64,000 nucleotides of DNA, taken from positions 2,990,707 through 3,054,706 of the forward strand of contig CM042545.1 of the NCBI GenBank assembly GCA_023630585.1, written 5' to 3'. Numbering within the stretch: the stretch's first letter is position 1; each line of letters opens with the position of its first letter. Source of the stretch: Cranoglanis bouderius (taxonomy: Eukaryota > Chordata > Actinopteri > Siluriformes > Cranoglanididae). The notes beneath the pieces are model-generated. The model was not told the origin of the DNA. It did not search any database and was given only the letters and a program-made list of their open reading frames with translations. The position numbers and the translations under genes were made by a program. Positions 32,461 through 44,965 of the stretch are shown piece by piece.

Positions 32461-33121
32461 TGTTACGTTACTTGGGTGAAGAGTCAGATAGGATGCACTC
32501 GCAGGGGAAAGTGGTCATTTTATTAGAAACAAAAAACATCAGGCACATTCAAAAGTGAAAACATCAACATAATAAATAAAGAGCAATCGCAAGGTTTACA
32601 GGGCAAAAATCCAGGAAGACAAATCGCAAGGTTTACCGGGCAAAAAATCCAGGAAGACAAATCGCAAGGTTTACAAGACAAAAATCCAGGAAGACAAATC
32701 GCAAGGTTTACAGTTCAGTTCTATATCATTTTCGTTCGATCCAACTCAATATAACTCAATACTCCGCGCCTAAGCGGACACAGACATGGGTTTAAGTAAC
32801 GACCTTCATTCTAAGGCAAACAAGATTAAACCTAGCAACACCTGGAAACAATAATCAGAACACAACGGGAGAACCAATGACAGAACATGAAACAAAAACC
32901 AAAAGAACCAATCAGGAAGCGGGGGCAGAGACATGATGCAACACAAAAACAAAAATGCACATGGCAAAGTAAACAAACGCAGAGTCTTTATGAATCGGAA
33001 TGTCCTACGGAGAGTTCTTTTTTAATACTAGCGCTAGAAAGCGCGTAGACATGCTGCTCCTTAGCGGGGCAGCGATTCATGCTGCTCCTTCCCGGAGCAG
33101 CGATTGGCGAGAGCTCTAACA
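32461..33121 (-). repeat. 3' LTR
   Basis: The LTR contains about four copies of a roughly 38-bp motif (ATCGCAAGGTTTAC followed by CAAAAATCCAGG) at about 32585-32715. The gag-like ORF runs into it and ends at 32988. Confidence 0.9.
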
Positions 33122-34997
33122 GAGCCCCCCCCCTAAGGCGCGGCTCCCGACGCGCCGCAAGATTTGTCCGTTCTGGCGGACCCAGACCCCTGGGCAAGAT
33201 TAGCACATCTGCCCCCCTGGAACCAAGGCTGGTGCAATTTAATGTCCCGCAGCCAGAGTCGACCGTGTCGTGACGAGGACTTGGACGAGGACTTGGACGA
33301 GGACTGATGCTTGGCCTGGATCGTGGAGTAGCGCGTGATCTGATGCTCGGCCTGGGTCTCGGAGTTGCGCGTGACCTGGTGCTCGGCCTGGAACTCGGAG
33401 CTGCGCGTGACCTGGTGCTCGGCCTGGGTCTCCGAGCTGCGCGTGACCTAGTGCTCAGCCTGGAACTCCGAGCTGCGCGTGACCTGGAGCTGGACCCGGA
33501 TCTCCGAGCTGCGCGTGACCTGGTGCTGGGCCCGGATCTCCGAGCTGCGCGTGACCTGGCGCTCTGTCTGGAACCTGCTTCAGCTCCTGGATTAGAGACA
33601 GTGGAGTGAGTTGGGTTGGAAACAGAGGAGGAGACAGGGTTGGAAACAGAGGAGGAGATAGTGGAGTGAGTTGGGTTGGAAACAGAGGAGGAGACAGGGC
33701 TGGAGACTGAGGAGGAGACAGGGCTGGAGACTGAGGAGGAGACAGGGCTGGAGACTGAGGAGTGAGCTGGGTTATGAATGGAGCTGGGAGTGAAAACACC
33801 CTCTGCACTGAGGAGGAGGGCTAACATCCATCCCGAAATTAAACCCATGTAGCCCTCATAAAAATCAGAAACTGAACTTGGGAAATGATTGGTAATGGGG
33901 CTTGGAACCGGATTGAGAACAGGACTGGGAGCAGGACTGAGAACTGGATTGGGAGCAGGACTGAGAACTGGATTGGGAGCAGGACTGAGAACTGGATTGG
34001 GAGCAGGACTGAGGACAGGATTGGGAGCAGGAGTGAAATCTGGACATGGACTTGGAGTGGAGGTTTCTTCTAGAACCTCTGAGACGAGCAGGCCAGGAGA
34101 GGAGGTTTCCTCTTTATTCGCTGGCTGCTGCTTGGGGCTGGAGGTCACCTGGTTAACCTCCAGTTGCAGCTCCGCTGTGGAGACTTCCTGCTGGGTCTCT
34201 GGCTGGAGCTCGGGGCTGGAGGTCGCCTGGTTAACCTCCAGTTGCAGCTCCGCTGTGGAGACTTCCTGCTGGGTCTCCGGCTGGAGCTCGGGGCTGGAGG
34301 TCGCCATGTTAACCTCCAGTTGCAGCTCCGCTGTGGAGACTTCCTGCTGGGTCTCCGGCTGGAGCTCGGGGCTGGAGGTCGCCATGTTAACCTCCAGTTG
34401 CAGCTCCGCTGTGGAGACTTCCTGCTGGGTCTCCGGCTGGAGCTCGGGGCTGGAGGTCGACATGTTAACCTCCAGTTGCAGCTCTGCTGAGAAGACCTCC
34501 TGCTGGGTCTCCTGCTGGAGCTCTGAGGTTGCCCGCTGGTGGAGCCACTTATGCACCCGCCAGCTGCCCTTGAAACAGTTTTGGGAGCAGAAGAAGCTGC
34601 TCCTTACTCCCTGGTTCCTGCAGGTGGGGCACTGCAGGATGGCTGGGCGGGTGCATCCCTCGGTGGAACACTGCTGGTTTTGGGGATGTGAGGAGCAGGC
34701 TGCCACGTTAGCCCGCTTACCCCCATAATACTCCAGGAAAGAGTGGCTAGGTCGGTCACCCAGACGGTCCTTCCCCAAAAAGGTCCTGAGGTCGGGTTGG
34801 AAGTCTGGGCTTCCGAACACCTGGACCAGTAGATCCACAAAGCCCGAAACTGTTTTGAACTTCGTGGATCCACTGGCAAGGTGAAGCTCTGCCCATTGGC
34901 GAGCAGAGCCGACCAAACGAGAGAGGAGGAACCCCACCCACTGTTCCTCGTCGGGCTTGGGGTCCTCCAAACTCAGGAAATAAATCTGTGCCTGCAA
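32988..34997 (-). CDS. Gag-like ORF fused to a METAP1-type C6H2 zinc finger
   Basis: A 669-codon frame starting at a non-ATG codon (TTG). The frame is open further upstream to a TAA near 35075, so the real start is unclear. Residues 1-90 look like a Ty3/gypsy Gag capsid N-terminus (FLSLEDPKPDEEQWVGFLL, then ARQWAELHL). Residues 110-153 are a zinc finger with C110, C115, C123, C126, C137, C141, H149 and H153. This is the C6H2 arrangement and local sequence (QCPTC, FCSQNCFKGSW) of the methionine aminopeptidase 1 N-terminus. Next come about five repeats of an ELQPETQQEVSTAELQLEVN unit, Pro/Asn and Ser/Val repeats, then Arg/Ser repeats (RSRAARR). The tail is read from the LTR. No pol follows. Confidence 0.8.
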   Translation of the reverse strand: MQAQIYFLSLEDPKPDEEQWVGFLLSRLVGSARQWAELHLASGSTKFKTVSGFVDLLVQVFGSPDFQPDLRTFLGKDRLGDRPSHSFLEYYGGKRANVAACSSHPQNQQCSTEGCTRPAILQCPTCRNQGVRSSFFCSQNCFKGSWRVHKWLHQRATSELQQETQQEVFSAELQLEVNMSTSSPELQPETQQEVSTAELQLEVNMATSSPELQPETQQEVSTAELQLEVNMATSSPELQPETQQEVSTAELQLEVNQATSSPELQPETQQEVSTAELQLEVNQVTSSPKQQPANKEETSSPGLLVSEVLEETSTPSPCPDFTPAPNPVLSPAPNPVLSPAPNPVLSPAPNPVLSPAPSPVLNPVPSPITNHFPSSVSDFYEGYMGLISGWMLALLLSAEGVFTPSSIHNPAHSSVSSPVSSSVSSPVSSSVSSPVSSSVSNPTHSTISSSVSNPVSSSVSNPTHSTVSNPGAEAGSRQSARSRAARRSGPSTRSRAARRSGSSSRSRAARSSRLSTRSRAARRPRPSTRSRAAPSSRPSTRSRATPRPRPSIRSRATPRSRPSISPRPSPRPSPRHDTVDSGCGTLNCTSLGSRGADVLILPRGLGPPERTNLAARREPRLRGGALLELSPIAAPGRSSMNRCPAKEQHVYALSSASIKKELSVGHSDS

Positions 34998-35185
34998 ACA
35001 GAAGCACTGTGGCCAGGTGGAAAAGCCATCAAACTCATCGGGGGGATAAACAAACGTCCATTGGGGGAAAAAAATTTAATTGTTTGCAGGCATTTTAAAT
35101 GTGGCGTGGCGTGGCATGGCGTGGTGTGGCATGGCGCGGCGTGCCCTCACTTTCTCCGCTGCATCCATTTTTTGGCGGAGTATTC

Positions 35186-35846
35186 TGTTACGTTACTTGG
35201 GTGAAGAGTCAGATAGGATGCACTCGCAGGGGAAAGTGGTCATTTTATTAGAAACAAAAAACATCAGGCACATTCAAAAGTGAAAACATCAACATAATAA
35301 ATAAAGAGCAATCGCAAGGTTTACAGGGCAAAAATCCAGGAAGACAAATCGCAAGGTTTACCGGGCAAAAAATCCAAGAAGACAAATCGCAACGTTTACA
35401 AGGCAAAAATCCAGGAAGACAAATCGCAAGGTTTACAGTTCAGTTCTATATCATTTTCGTTCGATCTAACTCAATATAACTCAATACTCCGCGCCTAAGC
35501 GGACACAGACATGGGTTTATGTAACGACCTTCATTCTAAGGCAAACAAGATTAAACCTAGCAACACCTGGAAACAATAATCAGAACACAACGGGAGAACC
35601 AATGACAGAACATGAAACAAAAACCAAAAGAACCAATCAGGAAGCGGGGGCAGAGACATGATGCAACACAAAAACAAAAATGCACATGGCAAAGTAAACA
35701 AACGCAGAGTCTTTATGAATCGGAATGTCCTACGGAGAGTTCTTTTTTAATACTAGCGCTAGAAAGCGCGTAGACATGCTGCTCCTTAGCGGGGCAGCGA
35801 TTCATGCTGCTCCTTCCCGGAGCAGCGATTGGCGAGAGCTCTAACA
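35186..35846 (-). repeat. 5' LTR
   Basis: Direct copy of 32461-33121 with about five substitutions. It carries the promoter end of the minus-oriented element. The adjoining internal sequence (35100-35185) has GGCGTGGC-type short tandem repeats. I do not see a clear tRNA primer binding site. Confidence 0.9.
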
Positions 35847-35851
35847 TTTAT

Positions 35852-36790
<939 letters not shown>

Positions 36791-37090
36791 CTGTTTATGC
36801 GGAACTGCATTTTCTCCCTGTGTCTGTGCAGGATTCCTCCGGGTTCTCTGGTTTTCTCCCACAATCCATAGACCTACTGGTTGGTAGATTAACTATGCTA
36901 TCTTGCACAAGGGTGTGAAAGATTGTGCAACTGTGTGTGTGTCTGTGTGTGTGTGTGTGTGTGGTGTGGTCTCCTGTAATGGACTGATGCCCCATCTAAG
37001 ATATTCTTGCCCCTTGTAATCCTGGGATAGACTCTCGATCATCCTCGACCCTGAGCAGGATGAATTAGTTACTGATGATATATAAATAAA
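36791..37090 (+). mobile_element. SINE, right half, with GT microsatellite
   Basis: Continues the SINE interrupted at 32460. TTCTCCCTGTGTCTGTGCAGG, TCCTCCGGGTTCTC, TTTTCTCCCAC, a (GT)n tract, TGGACTGATGCCCCATC, GGGATAGACTC and CCCTGAGCAGGATGAATTAG are the usual landmarks of a widespread fish SINE body. The counterpart in duplicate B is 49026-49375. Confidence 0.65.
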
Positions 37091-38837
37091 TGAAAAATTG
37101 TATCTGCTTTCTACTTGTATCTACTCTATGGGTCAATATCTAACAATCACAGAATTGTCCGATTCTTATAAATCCAGTGCCTTAATATGTGAAGGGGGAA
37201 AATATTGCTAATATTAAAATTATGTCTAATTGAAGTAGATTGAATACCAAGCCACCAACTAAGCCGTTGCAGTGGAATTGCTTGATAGAAGTAACAATTT
37301 AATTCAAGTCATGTTCTATGAAGGGACGAGTACACGCTTTTGTAAGATAAATTCAATTTCTTGTCAATTTCTCACATAGAACAGCCTTAATTTCTCAAAA
37401 CAACAATAGACTTTAGATAATAGAGTTTCTGAAGAAAGCTCTTTGTTTCTGGCCATTTTGAGACTGTAATCGAACCCATTTACTGATGCTCCAGGTACTC
37501 AGGTAGCCCAAAGAAGGCCAGTTGTACTGCTTCCTTAAACAGCACAATTATTTTCAGCTGTGCTAACATAATTGCACAAGGGTTTTCTAATGATGAATTA
37601 ACTTTTTAACATGATAACGTAAGATTATCATGATAATGTAACAAAATATGCCACTGGAAACCAAGCCATTTTTATTTTTACTACATGGATTTTATCATGT
37701 GTGCATATCCGTTGTCAGTGTTGATCTGTTGTTATTGCACTGTGGGATGAGTAACTAAGGAAAAACATTTCACTACATTATATCCCACGTATGTAATATG
37801 TATGTGACACATAAAGAACCTTGAACCTTGAACCTTGGAACACAGTAGTGGCTGATTGCTGAAAAATGCATGCCTATGTAGATATTCCATTAAAAATCAA
37901 GCTATAATAGTCATTTACAACATTAATGATGTCTAGACTACATTTCTGATCAATCTAATGTTATTTTAATTTTTTTTAAAATGTGATTTTCTTTCAAAAG
38001 CAAGGCAGGGGACGTCTAAAACACACACAATTTATGAAGCACTTTTTATTTTGACCTTTTATTCTACCACTTGTCAAATCAGGCTGCATCATTAAAAACT
38101 ATATGAACATATTAAATCAGGACTTCTCAACCTTTTTTCAGTAAGAGCCCACAACTAATGATAGGACTGGACTTGTGTTTTACACTGCACCTTATCCAAG
38201 TCAAGAGACAGTTAAAAGCATGCATCTAATTTCAGCTTTTACGTCCAACCTAGAACACTATTTTGATTTAATGCACATACAGGCACTGAATTCTGTATCC
38301 CATGAATAAGTGTTAGCAAATGGTTTGGATTGTTGGTTTATTTGGAGTCATGTATTGCATTTCACACAACATTTTCATGAGTATGAAGCAGACTTTACAT
38401 AAAAAAAGCATGGAGCATTCATTTCTGTGCTTTTTTGCACTAGTTTAGTAAATAACTGTAAATATTCTAAACATGCCTTAACATTGTATTGGTACCATCG
38501 TAAATGAGATTTTAATTTCTATGCTCTGTGGCAGTTGGATTTTAACTGATGGCACAATGTGAGCTGCTGCAGAGGCTACAGACTGAAATATGGCCTGTGT
38601 GCTGTTTAGATTGTGGGCATACACTGCAATAATATAGCATGAATATTGCAGTTTGTAGTGCTTCAATTAGAAGACTATGACCATACCACACAATAATAAT
38701 AATACACTTATTTTATTTTAAATAGCTCTGTGTGCTGCCAGTGTCCAGTGTAAAGTCCACTTTGATTAACATGACAGCAGGTTGGACTGCATTCTGGTGT
38801 AAGAGGAGCCCCAGCTTAAATGAGGGCTAATAAAAAC

Positions 38838-38873
<36 letters not shown>

Positions 38874-39198
38874 TTTTTAAAAAAAAAGTATTATTACATT
38901 TTCTATAAACCAAGTTTCTATTAAAATAAAAATAAAAAATCCGCATCTCAGGTGAATCCCACGTGGGGTCGCGAGCACCAGTTCGAGAATCATCTGTGCA
39001 TTAAATCTTACGCGTCATCTGCGTGTTTGTTGTTTTTCTTCAAATTGTTTGTGTTTAAAATGTCTCCATGGTGAGAAATGCGTTCCATCGAATTATTTTA
39101 AACCAAAACACAACATCGACTTTTTGCTTCGCTACGGATCAACATCATCTTTTCAACTCAACACAAAGTGTACGAAGAAACTTCTAACGAAAAAAACC
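37091..39198. other. Intergenic region upstream of the mitoguardin-like gene
   Basis: Mostly single-copy AT-rich sequence. The first ~55 bp still align with duplicate B (49376-49446). A probable L2-type LINE 3' tail lies at about 37690-37840 (GCACTGTGGGA, AAACATTTCACTACAT, then tandem TTGAACC). A (TAA)n tract lies at about 38835-38870. The last 150-200 bp upstream of 39199 should hold the promoter and 5' UTR; no clear TATA box. Confidence 0.6.
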
Positions 39199-40011
39199 AT
39201 GGATTTCCGAAGATTTGTGCCGGATCTGAAGAACTGGACTCTGGGTGAGATCGCCTGTGCTGCGGGGATGGTCGTGTTCTCTGCCGGGGCGGGTTACTGC
39301 GTTTACCGCCGCTTGCGGAAAGGAAGCGCGCCTCCTGACCACACTCAGCCTCCTCAAGGTAGGAGGAGCTTCATTTGGTCATGTGACTTTACTGCCTCAC
39401 TGCTTTTACAAGAAATCATGTTCAAGTTACAGTGTTACAGTGTAATATTATCTCGCTTACAAGCTACATCGTCGTCTGTTGGTGTGAATTAGCCTAATGC
39501 TAGTTACCCTGCTAGCGAACTTGGCTACTGCTTTAATTTACACACTAAAATCCTTCACCGAGTTGATGAGCTTGGCTTAAGAATTTAGTTTATTTCCACA
39601 ATATAATATTTACCCCATTAAAAGGTCACTTTTAACAACCCTGCCTACTGGTTTTACACTAAATCATGATTAGCCTAGTGATTATCCAGCTAGCACGCTA
39701 ACGAGCTTTGTTACAGTTGTATGTTATCTACCTGGCGAACTTAACTAATTATTTCATTTACACAATATCATAGTGAGTATAAAGGTAGCTAGCTTGCTGA
39801 ACTCGGTTAAAGGTTTCAATAATTCCACAGTATAATATTTATATAGATTTGGGTGATGGACAGGAGGTTTTAGAGTTTAATCATGTCTCTTGTACAGTGA
39901 ACTTACACAAGCTGACTAATGCTGCAGTTTGTCTGCTTCTTCACAACGAAAAGTTCAATTAACGTTAATATATTAATGTTTAAACTGTAATGGGAAATTA
40001 GAGAAAATTTA

Positions 40012-40052
<41 letters not shown>

Positions 40053-40615
40053 AGACGTGTGTTCATTTAGGATTAGTAAATAAAATGTCTTTTTAATTAG
40101 AAAAAACTCTCCTTGCCAACACCAGATTATCATCTGTGTGTTTGGGGGGAAACTCTGGTCTAACATTAGCTACACTGCTAACAAACCTGGCTACTTAGCT
40201 TGGTAGCTAACATTAAGATAAATATTATTTTGGTCAGAGTTCAACATTAAAATCAGTAGCTGGTGAAATATTCTCCGTTCTTATTAATGCTTGGACATCT
40301 ATCATACAGTTTAATAGTTAGCCGAATGCTGGTGCACTTGAAAACATGGCTACCCATTTCAGGGTCTCCACACAATACAATATTGATCCTAATGTCACTA
40401 ACTAATAAACTTGGCTATTGGTTTTAAATGTATGATAGAAAATATTAGTTGTAATTGAAGTTGTAATTGTGAGTCACATAAAACTAATTTATTGCAGAGC
40501 CTGAGGATGTGCTGGGAGAGTCAGTAGATACTCCCTCTGTCCTCCAGGTATGTGTCAGTTAAAAAGTTATATTTTCACTACATTTGAAACATGTAGGCTG
40601 CTTCTGTCTAAGTAA

Positions 40616-40655
<40 letters not shown>

Positions 40656-43249
40656 TAAGGTCGTTGAGCCAAACCTCCAGCTGCTGCCCACTGAACCCCA
40701 CGATGATCCTTCAGCTGTTGTTCTGGTAACCAAACCTTTCATTTATTTACTAAAGTCGATCCCTGAATTTTCCAAAGTTGTTTCTGCTGTGTAGAAAGTG
40801 ACAGAATGTTAGATGTGTTCGTATGAAACTGCTATGATAAGAATCACTTGTGATCTTCGTGCTCTACTTTTCACAGCCTCTCAGTGCTGGTGAGCTGAGC
40901 AGCGCCTGGTGCAATAATCAGTTCCTCTCTTCAGACTTCTTCAGCTCCCAGTCTGGGGTATTCTACAGTCCTGCAGCTGAGATACACACACACCCTCTTC
41001 TTTACAAGCTCTAATGTATGGTTTTGTTTTTTCTATTTCTAGTCAGTGGACATTAGGAGATACTTCCTCGGCATGAGCAGGGGTCCAGAGCGTCGGCTCT
41101 GCTGGTTTAAAACCAGCAAGACCCGCTACTTGGATCAGGAGGTGATCACAGTCTTTATTACTCTGATGAAGATAATTGACATTAATGATTATTAGATGAA
41201 CACTTTTTGTGAAATAGATCTTGAGTTTTTGTAATTGTTATTTGCAGGGATTTCCTTATCACATCAACACAGAGGATTGTTTCACTGGCATACAGGTAAA
41301 GGATTATTCGTTGTAGCATCACAAGACTTTTGTTAATTGCAGTGACTAATTGTGTTCACTTTAAATTGTTCTCTTAAGTGTGTATCTGGGAGGGTTACAG
41401 AATTCATTTCCTGTAACCGCCTGGAGATTGTCACCAAGCCACGTGAGGACTATGTGGTAAATTTATTACACTGTCATGATGTGTATATGTAGATAGTAAC
41501 TTATGGAATTTTGTCCGTTGTACATTTATGTGTCTGCAATGTCAATATTTGTTTTTATTTTTGTCTTTTTTAATTAACAGCAACCCTTGAAAAAGGTGAC
41601 CTGCACTTACCTGTTTGTGGGAGCAGATGGTCAGGTGGACACCTCCACTTGGGTGCAGGAACATGATCATAACTCTCCCTACAGTGACTCAGAGAGTGAA
41701 CCAGACTCTGAGGTAAGTTTCAGACCTGATGTGTATCTACATATGCTGCTGTTCCCCAGAATGTGAGGCTGTAAAATTTACTGTGGGAGATTTAATGATG
41801 ATTTGCTAACGTGGCTTGCAGGAGAGTGAGGGGAGCCTTAACTTTTTAGAGTTGGAGGTGCCCTTTATTAGGTATGATCCTCTTCACTGTTTAATGATGT
41901 AATGGTGTAATGTATGTTTAATATACACTAAGCATTTACACCTCTTGTTTCTTAGCTACCATCTTTCAGAGAGAGGGGTTACAGACATCGGCCTGAAGCT
42001 GCGTGCTCTCCGTCAGGCGTTCTCTGTGAGTAAAACCTTTGTTTAGCTGCTGTTATTGCGCAGGTAAATTACTCTGCTTTAACTTATATTGTGTGCTGTC
42101 TTATATTCAGACTCTGTTTGCCAGCATCCACAACCTGAACTTCTTGTTTGTGGTGGGAAAGAAGATCGTGATGCGTCTGGCAGCAGCTAACAACCAGGTG
42201 ACTTCAGAATGATGATAGACTATTTCATTTATGTGCAAAATACTTTCAGTTAATGTTTTAGTGGTTAAATATAAAAACAACAGCAGGCAATTAGGCAGTG
42301 AAGAAAACTGCATTAGCATACATTTTAACACACAAGTGCAATGTACATACAGTAACTATTGGAATAACTAGTATTAATAGCTAATTTTCTGTTTTATAAT
42401 AATCACACAATGCTAAGAATTAAGGACATTCTTAGGACAAATATTAAAATAAAATAAAATGTAGGTGATGAAGATGGAAGTGGGATATTCAATACTTGGA
42501 AATTTGTCCCATGTAGTACATCATCTGTGTATCTTTAGTGGAGTACCGGACACGCTTTGGCTTATATACTGCTTCTTGTTAGTTTATAAAACCAGTAGCC
42601 ACATTGAACACCATAACCAAAGTGAGTAATAGAGATTTTTTGTTTGTTTTAACAGGATGTGGTTGGTGTGCAGCTGGCCTATGAGTCACTGATCCGATTC
42701 CTGAGAAGTCCTTCTAATCAGGAATCGATTGTAACAGAGCTCTTCAGGGCCCAGGTAAACTTGCTGATGCCTGTGTAAAATTACAGATTTTTTTTAATTA
42801 TAAAAGATTTTGATTATATAGAAAACAAGACTCCAATATGTCAAGCAAATTTCTTTTTGTAACTTTTCTCCTCTGTGCAGCTCCACCATTACAACTTCCT
42901 GGACATGTTTTTTGAGCTGCTTCTCTTCGCATACTTGACAAACGACTCGGCTCCTGAGGCAGTAAGTGTCTTATCGGGAGATTTAAAAGTGATGCTTGAA
43001 TGTAGTTTCAGAACATGGTCTATTTTATCTCATTTTGTTTTCCCATATTTTTAACCCTGATATTCCTAAAGTGTGAGGGAGGATTCTTGGAGAGTCTCTT
43101 TGCATTCATCAGCATGTGGGACGTGGACGTGTGGGAGCCTGCAGCAGAGCTGTACTTCACACTGCTTATTGTAAGTGTTGAATATCTTCTGATGCCACGA
43201 TACGCAAATTCTCAGCGTTGTATCTCTAATTCAGTGACACTATGTTGGA

Positions 43250-43318
<69 letters not shown>

Positions 43319-43470
43319 TTTGTCCATAGGATCAGCTTACAGTGCTTTGTGAAGTACTGTTTTCTCAGCCCCTGGAGCTCTACAGCGACCCAGCAGTCTT
43401 AGCCAGTGCAGTTTCACGGCTCCTCTGGCAGCATGTCCAGCTGATGATGGACACTTTGGAGAAGCTCTGA
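39199..43470 (+). CDS. Mitoguardin-like gene, 15 coding exons, intact
   Basis: Exons: 39199-39358, 40498-40547, 40660-40725, 40877-40957, 41043-41141, 41248-41295, 41379-41456, 41581-41712, 41822-41871, 41956-42025, 42111-42197, 42656-42754, 42881-42961, 43072-43170, 43330-43470. All introns are GT-AG and phases agree, giving 1,341 nt (446 residues). The start ATG is in a good context (ACCATGG). An N-terminal membrane anchor (AAGMVVFSAGAGYCVYRRL) precedes an acidic linker (DSESEPDSEESEG). The C-terminal helical domain (LRALRQAF, GKKIVMRLAAANN, FLDMFFELLLF) resembles the conserved mitoguardin (FAM73/MIGA) domain. Mitoguardins sit on the outer mitochondrial membrane and promote fusion. The protein is shorter than vertebrate MIGA1/2, so it may be a divergent paralogue; the family call is from visual similarity. 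Confidence 0.72.
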
Positions 43471-44952
<1,482 letters not shown>

Positions 44953-44965
44953 ATTCACTAATAAA
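44953..44965 (+). repeat. LINE target-site duplication, left
   Basis: ATTCACTAATAAA, repeated exactly at 48220-48232 on the other side of the LINE. Confidence 0.9.

Larger units (their letters stand above)
32461..35846 (-). mobile_element. Non-autonomous LTR retrotransposon with gag-like ORF
   Basis: A 3,386-bp element with two 661-bp direct LTRs (32461-33121 and 35186-35846). The LTRs start TGTTACG and end CTCTAACA on the plus strand and differ at about five positions. A 5-bp target duplication, TTTAT, flanks it (32456-32460, 35847-35851). The single long ORF lies on the minus strand, so the right LTR is the 5' one. A G-rich purine tract (complement of 33122-33133) precedes the 3' LTR. No protease, reverse transcriptase or integrase is present, so it depends on a helper. 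LTR similarity marks it as young. Confidence 0.93.

Noticed and set aside
33307..34728. Plus-strand long frames opposite the gag-like ORF (100 and 279 aa)
   Set aside because: They are antisense shadows of the tandem amino-acid repeats; the minus frame contains the Gag and zinc-finger motifs.
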